Shown: piece by piece, positions 1-4,393 of the stretch | Layout of the letters: each line of letters begins with the position of its first letter | Numbering within the stretch: the first letter of the stretch is position 1 | Assembly: GCA_024742655.1 (NCBI GenBank) | Contig: JANSYB010000172.1 | Span: 1-5,891 of the forward strand | Length of the DNA: 5,891 bases | DNA from: Paracoccaceae bacterium | GTDB taxonomy: Bacteria; Pseudomonadota; Alphaproteobacteria; Rhodobacterales; Rhodobacteraceae | Direction of reading: 5' to 3' | The notes under the pieces: generated by a model | Database searches by the model: none | Seen by the model: the letters and a program-made list of their open reading frames with translations, nothing else | What the model was told of the DNA's origin: nothing | Position numbers and translations under genes: made by a program

Positions 1-513
1 GACACCGTCGATGTCGCAGGCGGCGTTGTACCACCATTGCTGGGTCAGCAGGAAATTCTGGTAGATCAGGTTGTAAGGCCAGTGGCACCAGCCCTCGTGT
101 TCGAAGCGGTGATCGTGGGGCAGGGGCTCTATGCAGGGCGTAGCATCGGGGTTGCGGGCAAGTTCACCGGCGAAAATGCCAAGGCGCATCGCCTTGCGCG
201 CGGCTTTCTCGATCAGCTGCACCTGTTTGCCGGGAGACCCGAGCAGATGCATCCACCACGTAAAGAAGGTCGAGGACAGACCATAGGGCGAAATGCCCAA
301 GGTGAAGCGCGCCAGGTGGGCGTTTGTGGCCCGGTCGAGGCTTTTCGTGCTGTAGCGGTCCAGTCCCTCGATCGGGGAAACATGAACGATCTCGGGCGGT
401 TCGGCATCCAACCCGCTTTGATCTTGCGCCTCTTGCGCCGGGGCATGCGGCTCATGGTCATTGTTGTCTGCCGTGGTGCTTGGCGGCTGCGTCTCGTGTC
501 TGGTGTCTGGCAT
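1..513 (-). CDS. phaC: PHA synthase (PhaC-type), N-terminal part, cut by the left window edge
   Basis: The 171 codons visible are the start of a poly(3-hydroxyalkanoate) polymerase, which joins (R)-3-hydroxyacyl-CoA units into storage polyester on cytoplasmic granules. Residues 1-45 are polar, acidic and Gln/Pro-rich and probably disordered. From about residue 48 the sequence matches my recollection of the PhaC N-terminal domain: a Trp-rich helix around 83-90 (FFTWWMHLL), then D134-x-R136-F137, W142 and W146, then YQNFLLTQQWW (151-161). This corresponds to the family pattern of a D-x-RF motif, conserved Trp residues and a leucine-rich helix before the alpha/beta-hydrolase core. The catalytic Cys, Asp and His lie outside the window, so activity cannot be judged. 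The start is ATG at 513, preceded by GAGGAG with a 4-base spacer. It lies 46 bp after phaB on the same strand, consistent with one operon. The class (I or a divergent paralogue) is not resolved. Confidence 0.85.
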   Translation of the reverse strand, partial: MPDTRHETQPPSTTADNNDHEPHAPAQEAQDQSGLDAEPPEIVHVSPIEGLDRYSTKSLDRATNAHLARFTLGISPYGLSSTFFTWWMHLLGSPGKQVQLIEKAARKAMRLGIFAGELARNPDATPCIEPLPHDHRFEHEGWCHWPYNLIYQNFLLTQQWWYNAACDIDGV

Positions 514-559
514 GATGCTCCTCTTTTCCTCTGGTGTCCTGCGCGCTGTGGCCCGGCGT

Positions 560-1291
560 CTAGCCCATGCGAAGGCCGCCATTCACCGGCAGCGTCGCCC
601 CGGTGATGAATCCCGCCTCATCGGACGCCAGAAACCTGATGCAGCGGCCGATTTCCTTCGGATCCGCAAGGCGTGACTTGGGCACCGTCTCCAGGATGCT
701 TTCGAGAATGTCATCGGGCAGCGCGTCGACCATCTCGGTGTCCGCATAGCCGGGCGCGACCGCGTTGACGGTGATGTCCTTGCCGGCGCATTCGCGGGCC
801 AGGGCACGGCTGAAGCCCTCCACGCCGGCTTTCGCCGCGCAGTAGTTGGTCTGTCCGGCCTGGCCGCGTGCGGCATTGACCGACGAGATATTGATGATCC
901 GTCCGAAGCCGCGCTCGCGCATGCCGCCGATCACGTGGCGGGTGACGTTGAACATCGACCCGAGATCGACGCGCAGCACGGCGTCCCAGGCCTCGCGGTC
1001 CATCTTGTGAAACATCCCGTCGCGGTTGACGCCGGCGTTGTTCACCAGGATATCGATCGGTCCGATGGCCTGCTCTACGGCGGCGATGCCTTTGGCGCAG
1101 GCGTCGAAATCGCTCACATCCCATTCAAAGACCGGCATCCCGGTCGTCTCGCCGAACGCATCGGCCGTCTCGCCGCCGCCCAAATGGGTGACGGCGACGG
1201 TGACTTCGGCATCGGCCAGCGCGTGCGCCGCGGCCGCACCCAGACCCTGGATGCCCCCCGTGACAAGGGCTTTTCTGCTGTTGGAAAACAT
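560..1291 (-). CDS. phaB: Acetoacetyl-CoA reductase (PhaB), short-chain dehydrogenase
   Basis: A complete 243-aa classical short-chain dehydrogenase, the usual PhaB length. It would reduce acetoacetyl-CoA to (R)-3-hydroxybutyryl-CoA in the cytoplasm, feeding the synthase encoded next. Visible motifs are the nucleotide-binding TGGIQGLG (11-18), NNAG (84-87), catalytic Ser137 in NISSVN, Tyr150 and Lys154. The stretch GQAGQTNY (143-150) and the C-terminus NGGLRMG are typical of PhaB rather than FabG. The end of the second strand (around VTHLGGG, 34-40) has no acidic residue, which fits NADPH use. An oddity is that position 109, where this family normally has the catalytic-tetrad Asn (NLTS in the Ralstonia enzyme), is Asp (RVDLGSMF, codon GAT at 965-967). 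The start at 1291 has AAGGA seven bases upstream. It is 46 bp before phaC and probably co-transcribed. A FabG-like role is the main alternative. Confidence 0.9.
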   Translation of the reverse strand: MFSNSRKALVTGGIQGLGAAAAHALADAEVTVAVTHLGGGETADAFGETTGMPVFEWDVSDFDACAKGIAAVEQAIGPIDILVNNAGVNRDGMFHKMDREAWDAVLRVDLGSMFNVTRHVIGGMRERGFGRIINISSVNAARGQAGQTNYCAAKAGVEGFSRALARECAGKDITVNAVAPGYADTEMVDALPDDILESILETVPKSRLADPKEIGRCIRFLASDEAGFITGATLPVNGGLRMG

Positions 1292-1342
1292 GGGTATGTC
1301 CTTTCGCGTTGAAGGGGTGGCCGGTGGAACGGGGTGTCGCCT

Positions 1343-1426
1343 TCAGACAGACATGCGATGCCCTGTCCGCCGTTTTGCAAAGCGCCTTCGCCGGGCGTGG
1401 CAGAGAACCACTTCGGGGTTGGACAT
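1343..1426 (-). pseudogene. 27-codon ORF, possible remnant of a thiolase (phaA) gene
   Basis: An ATG at 1426 is preceded by a strong AGAGGAGA (1431-1438) and opens a 27-codon frame starting MSNPEVVLCHAR and ending MSV-stop. The first nine residues look like the start of acetyl-CoA acetyltransferases, where the opening beta strand is followed by a VRTPIG-like motif that is absent here. The frame then reads RRFA (1376-1390). Shifting by one base gives NGGQGIACL (1348-1374), which resembles the thiolase C-terminal GGGQGIA motif. The arrangement fits a thiolase gene that lost nearly its whole interior and kept its start and tail. PhaA normally makes the substrate of PhaB, whose gene begins 51 bp downstream. 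No active-site Cys or His is present. The alternative is a genuine short leader peptide that couples translation into phaB. The thiolase link rests on short motifs and is an inference. Confidence 0.45.
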
Positions 1427-1445
1427 GACGTCTCCTCTGGACAAT

Positions 1446-1646
1446 TCAGCTTTCTGGAAAACCTGTGTTGCGGCCATAGCTGAGCCTGCACGCATCCGCG
1501 GCGGGCGACGACAGCAAGAGACCGGTCGCAACAGCGACCGCGATCAGCAGCCCGCCGGAATGCCCCGCAGACAGCACAAGGGTGGAAAGCCCGCCCAGAA
1601 GGGCCGGTGCGAGCCCAAAGGTGAAAACGATGCCGTGGCGGGTCAT
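1446..1646 (-). CDS. Small two-helix membrane protein of unknown function
   Basis: I do not recognise this 66-aa protein by name. It has two hydrophobic stretches, about residues 5-27 (rich in Gly, Leu and Ala) and 31-47, joined by a short AGHSGG turn, followed by a polar tail (CRLSYGRNTGFPES). This predicts a hairpin in the inner membrane. The ATG at 1646 has AGGAG six bases upstream, a good ribosome-binding site that supports the start. It is the first gene of the minus-strand run, 19 bp before the short thiolase-like ORF, so it is probably co-transcribed with phaB and phaC. Its first base is 144 bp from the divergent plus-strand gene. The second hydrophobic segment followed by SPAADAC could be read as a signal-like sequence, but it lies too far from the N-terminus to be a standard signal peptide. 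The gene is real with fair confidence; the function is unknown. Confidence 0.6.
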   Translation of the reverse strand: MTRHGIVFTFGLAPALLGGLSTLVLSAGHSGGLLIAVAVATGLLLSSPAADACRLSYGRNTGFPES

Positions 1647-1790
1647 GCCAGTCTCCTGTCAGACGTCGATCAGCGCTTGACCGCAGGCTGACGATCGCGC
1701 GTCCATCCGGCATTAACGCGCGTTAAAGAACCGACGCCTCCGGGCTGCTTCACTGGGCTTGCGAGACAGACAAGCCGGAGTGAGCCTGAC
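1647..1790. promoter_or_regulatory. Divergent intergenic region between the PHB operon and the dehydrogenase operon
   Basis: This 144-bp stretch is the only sizeable non-coding gap. It separates the starts of two oppositely directed gene runs, so it must hold both promoters unless either is transcribed from farther upstream. It carries the 14-bp palindrome described separately and a 6-bp inverted repeat (GGCTTG at 1756-1761, CAAGCC at 1771-1776) in the leader of the plus-strand gene. I see no convincing paired -35/-10 boxes on either strand, and no FNR/FixK-type TTGA-N6-TCAA site. Confidence 0.6.
1713..1726. promoter_or_regulatory. Perfect 14-bp palindrome TTAACGCGCGTTAA, candidate operator
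   Basis: The sequence equals its own reverse complement over 14 bases and sits 64 bp before the plus-strand start (1791) and 66 bp before the minus-strand start (1646), almost exactly central. A symmetric AT-flanked site at this position is typical of a dimeric repressor or activator site controlling divergent promoters. The regulator is not in the window. It does not resemble the TGC-rich sites I associate with PhaR. Confidence 0.45.
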
Positions 1791-2453
1791 ATGACCGATA
1801 CAGCATTCGTGATCCGCCGGTCTCGCCGACGCACGGCACAGCCCGAGGGCCGCTTTGAGTATCGCGTGTGGCCCCGGATATCGCCGCCGGCGGTTTCTCA
1901 CCTGCATCGCTTCTGGCCGCTGACCCATGCGGAGCGTCGCAGTGATATCTACCTCGTGCATCCGGGCAGCGACCGGGCGCTGGTGAAGCTGCGCGGCGGA
2001 GGCCGACTCGAGATGAAACGCCATGACTGTGATGTGGGGCGCATTCAGCACTGGGTCATGGCGGTCTCGACGGGGTTTCCGCTGTCGGTGCAGCGTCTTG
2101 AGGAGCTGGCGGGCGCGCTGTCGCTGCGTGATGGCCTGCCGGCCACGGCGGGCCTGTCTCCGGCCCATCTTGTTGCGCAATGGGATGCGTTGAGCGGAAC
2201 GATCGGCGCGCAGACCGTTCAGAAATCACGGCTTTTGTTTCAACGCGACGAGTGCCGCGCAGAGATATGTCGGGTCTCCATGGCCGGGTGGCGAGGCCTG
2301 ACCATCGCGCTCGAGGCGGAGGACCTTGGCGCGATGACCGCGGCGCTTGATGAATTGCAACTCGGGACGTTGCCGAACCGGTCCTATGGCGAGGCGCTTC
2401 TTCGGTTTTCATCCATGCAAGACCGGCGCCGAACGTTGCTCCCAATCTCGTAA
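1791..2453 (+). CDS. Protein of unknown function, possibly a divergent CYTH-like fold
   Basis: A 220-aa soluble protein with no signal peptide or membrane segment. I do not recognise it firmly. The N-terminus is basic (RRSRRR at 9-14). The region 20-78 has FEYRVWP (22-28), DIYLV (52-56), VKLRGG (65-70) and LEMKRH (73-78). The C-terminal part has RAEICRV (156-162), LTIALEAED (170-178) and NRSYGEALL (196-204). An early E-x-R motif, alternating basic strands of the K-x-R and E-x-K type, a late acidic strand and a terminal SY-x-x-LL-like helix recall CYTH/triphosphate-tunnel proteins. The canonical E-x-E-x-K signature is not intact, so catalysis is doubtful. The ATG at 1791 has GGAG ten bases upstream, a rather long spacing, and no better in-frame start lies in the preceding 78 bases. 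It is 20 bp before a dehydrogenase gene and likely forms an operon with it. Confidence 0.7.
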   Translation: MTDTAFVIRRSRRRTAQPEGRFEYRVWPRISPPAVSHLHRFWPLTHAERRSDIYLVHPGSDRALVKLRGGGRLEMKRHDCDVGRIQHWVMAVSTGFPLSVQRLEELAGALSLRDGLPATAGLSPAHLVAQWDALSGTIGAQTVQKSRLLFQRDECRAEICRVSMAGWRGLTIALEAEDLGAMTAALDELQLGTLPNRSYGEALLRFSSMQDRRRTLLPIS

Positions 2454-2473
2454 GTGACAGAAAGGAGAGATCC

Positions 2474-3244
2474 ATGAAACGGCTCGACAATACCGTCTGT
2501 ATCGTGACCGGAGGCTCGCATGGCATCGGCAAGGCCACCTGCCAGCGGCTGGCCCGGGAAGGCGCCAGGGTCGCCGTTACCGATGTGCAGGACGAAGAGG
2601 GCCGAAACCTGTGCGACCAGATCACCGACGCCGGTGGGGTCGCCGAATACTGGCATCTCGATGTTACCGATGAACAGGCGGTTGAACAGGCGTTCGCCAG
2701 TATTTCAGACACGCTCGGCGGGATTGATGTTGTCGTGAACAATGCGGGCATCTCGGGCGCGGACAAGCCCACGGATGAAATCGCCTCCGAGGAATGGAGG
2801 GAGGTGATGGATGTGAACGTGAACGGTGTCTTCTACTGCACACGGGCCGCGATTCCGTACATGCGGGAAAAGGGCGGCGGCAGTATCGTCAATCTGTCCT
2901 CGATCTACGGCATCGTCGGAGCACCGGATATCCCGCCCTATCATGCCTCGAAGGGCGCGGTCCGCGAGATGAGCAAGACCGACGCGATCTTGTATGCCAA
3001 GGAGGGGATTCGGGTGAACTCGGTGCATCCGGGCTTTATCTGGACACCTCTGGTCGAGGCCATGGCCCGGGACTCCGAGGACGGCCCTGACGCCTTTCGG
3101 GCCCATCTCGATGAATTGCACCCTGTGGGTCATGTCGGCGAGCCCGAGGATATCGCGGCCGGTATCGCCTATCTTGCCTCGGAGGATGCGAAATTCGTGA
3201 CCGGGTCGGAACTGGTGATCGATGGCGGGTATACCGCCAGATAG
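2474..3244 (+). CDS. NAD-type short-chain dehydrogenase, secondary-alcohol dehydrogenase-like
   Basis: A complete 256-aa classical short-chain dehydrogenase. Visible motifs are TGGSHGIG (12-19), NNAG (89-92) and the full tetrad Asn115, Ser143 (LSSIYG), Tyr156 and Lys160 (YHASK), followed by HPG (185-187) and a GGYTAR C-terminus. Asp37 at the end of the second strand (VTDVQDE) predicts preference for NAD(H). The second half (SKGAVREMSK, VHPGFIWTPLV, GHVGEPEDIA, VTGSELVIDGGYTA) strongly recalls the Lactobacillus secondary-alcohol dehydrogenase group and related cyclic-alcohol and steroid dehydrogenases, so a small ketone or hydroxyacyl substrate is plausible. The substrate cannot be read from the sequence. 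The ATG at 2474 has AGGAG six bases upstream. It is the second gene of the plus-strand pair and ends 16 bp from the convergent transporter gene. It is clearly distinct from the PhaB in this window. Confidence 0.9.
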   Translation: MKRLDNTVCIVTGGSHGIGKATCQRLAREGARVAVTDVQDEEGRNLCDQITDAGGVAEYWHLDVTDEQAVEQAFASISDTLGGIDVVVNNAGISGADKPTDEIASEEWREVMDVNVNGVFYCTRAAIPYMREKGGGSIVNLSSIYGIVGAPDIPPYHASKGAVREMSKTDAILYAKEGIRVNSVHPGFIWTPLVEAMARDSEDGPDAFRAHLDELHPVGHVGEPEDIAAGIAYLASEDAKFVTGSELVIDGGYTAR

Positions 3245-3260
3245 ACAGGGATGCGCATCC
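3223..3260. other. Hairpin and palindrome between convergent genes, possible weak terminator
   Basis: The end of the dehydrogenase gene contains a 6-bp stem (TGGCGG at 3223-3228, loop GTATA, CCGCCA at 3234-3239). The 16-bp gap that follows holds a perfect 12-bp palindrome GGATGCGCATCC (3249-3260), directly abutting the stop codon of the facing gene. Neither is followed by a T-tract on either strand, so this is not a standard rho-independent terminator. It may stabilise 3' ends or slow polymerase where the two transcripts meet. Confidence 0.25.
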
Positions 3261-4391
3261 TCATGCACTGGCAACCGAACGTCGGAAGATCAGCAGCGAT
3301 ACGACCAGAAATGAGGCTCCCAGCACGCCCACCAGAAGAAACTCGGGCCAGACGGTTTCGAACCCCGCGCCCCGGAACAGCACCGCATTCGAAAAGCTCA
3401 GGTAATGCCGGGAGGGCAGAAACCAGGTGATGTGCTGCAGCCATTGAGGCTGACTTTCGACCGGGCTCATGCCGCCTGACAGGATCATCATCGGCAAAAC
3501 GGTGATGATCACCAGAAGCGCGAACTGCGCCATCGAGCGTGCGGCCGTGCCCAGCAGCAGTCCGATCGCGGCCGCCGCGAAGACGAACAGGAATGTTCCG
3601 GTCAGAAACAGCGGCACGGACCCGGCGATGGGCACGTCCAGCATCCAGCGGACCACGATCAGCAGCGACGCCGTGAAGGTCACGAAAACGATCAATGCAT
3701 TGGCAAGGATCTTGGACATCGCGATTTCGAACGGTGTGACCGGCATGACGAGCAGATGGCTGATCGTGCCGTGTTCGCGTTCCCGGATCAGGGCGGCGCC
3801 GGTCAGGATAACGGTCAGGTTGGTCAGCCAGTTCAGCAGGGCCGATACCGCTTCGAACCATGTGGCATCGCCGGTCGGGTTGAACGCGCGGCGCAGCACC
3901 AGATCGACCCCGGCGTCCCCGGGCGGGGCCGGACGCGCGGTGCTCGTGAAGCGCTGCGCCTCGCGTGTCAGGATCGCACGGATGTAGTTGGCGCCGACCG
4001 TGGCCTGCATCACGTCCGTCGCGTCGACGTTCAGCAGGACGGTCACGTCGTTGCCGGCGCGCAGATCGGCCGCCATCTGCGACGGAAGGATCACGATGAA
4101 GGTATAGGCGTCGTCGTCCATGAGCTGCTTTGCACGGCCGCTGTCGATCAGGTCCGGGGATTGGAACCATGGCTCGTAGAGCGCCTGCGCCATCGCCCGC
4201 GACAATGGGGAGCGATCATTGTCCACAATGGCCACGGCCGCATTGTTGACCTGGTCGGCCGCCGATTGCGCCTGAAAGAAAACACCCGGACCGAACGCAT
4301 AGGCCACCAGCGCCACCAAAAGCCAGTCCCGCAGGACGCTCAGCACCTCCTTTCGGCTGAGCCACAGCAGGTTTCCCAGAAGCCGCCGCAT
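3261..4391 (-). CDS. yhhJ: ABC-2 type permease, YhhJ family
   Basis: A complete 376-aa inner-membrane permease, nearly the same length as E. coli YhhJ as I recall it. A first helix at about 22-40 is followed by a large periplasmic domain (about 41-180) with DNDRSPLSRA (57-66), YTFIVILP (96-103) and NVDATDVMQA (121-130). Five more helices follow at about 183-202, 228-248, 258-280, 286-306 and 349-368. The ABC-2 signature EREHGTI (204-210) and LLVMPVTPFEI (213-223) sit between helices 2 and 3, and LSGGMSP (304-310) follows helix 5. It would pair with the permease half of the upstream fused ATPase protein to form an export channel, probably with a HlyD-type adaptor. The start is ATG at 4391, only 2 bp after the upstream stop and without a strong ribosome-binding site, which suggests translational coupling. 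The substrate is unknown. Confidence 0.9.
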   Translation of the reverse strand: MRRLLGNLLWLSRKEVLSVLRDWLLVALVAYAFGPGVFFQAQSAADQVNNAAVAIVDNDRSPLSRAMAQALYEPWFQSPDLIDSGRAKQLMDDDAYTFIVILPSQMAADLRAGNDVTVLLNVDATDVMQATVGANYIRAILTREAQRFTSTARPAPPGDAGVDLVLRRAFNPTGDATWFEAVSALLNWLTNLTVILTGAALIREREHGTISHLLVMPVTPFEIAMSKILANALIVFVTFTASLLIVVRWMLDVPIAGSVPLFLTGTFLFVFAAAAIGLLLGTAARSMAQFALLVIITVLPMMILSGGMSPVESQPQWLQHITWFLPSRHYLSFSNAVLFRGAGFETVWPEFLLVGVLGASFLVVSLLIFRRSVASA

Positions 4392-4393
4392 AT

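Noticed and set aside
37..606. Open plus-strand frame of 189 codons
   Set aside because: It lies opposite the phaC start and overlaps the phaB end; the minus-strand frame has clear family motifs and a good ribosome-binding site, while this product is Arg/Gly-rich with no recognisable domain.
1677..1682. TTGACC as a -35 promoter box for the plus-strand operon
   Set aside because: No acceptable -10 box lies 16-19 bases downstream (the bases there read around CGTCCATC).
1026..1691. Open plus-strand frame of 221 codons covering the phaB start and the small minus-strand ORFs
   Set aside because: It is antisense to phaB, has biased Ser/Ala/Arg-rich composition and no family resemblance; it is a by-product of high GC.
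1114..1713. Minus-strand frame of 199 codons that includes NGGQGIACL
   Set aside because: As a whole it overlaps phaB and the membrane ORF in another frame and has no coherent domain; only its short thiolase-like segment is of interest.
2056..2772. Minus-strand frame of 238 codons
   Set aside because: It is opposite the unknown protein and the dehydrogenase start, with low-complexity Ser/Arg/Pro content typical of an antisense shadow.
3169..4170. Minus-strand frame of 333 codons
   Set aside because: It is an alternative frame of the permease gene, extremely Arg-rich with no membrane segments; the 376-aa frame matches the YhhJ family.
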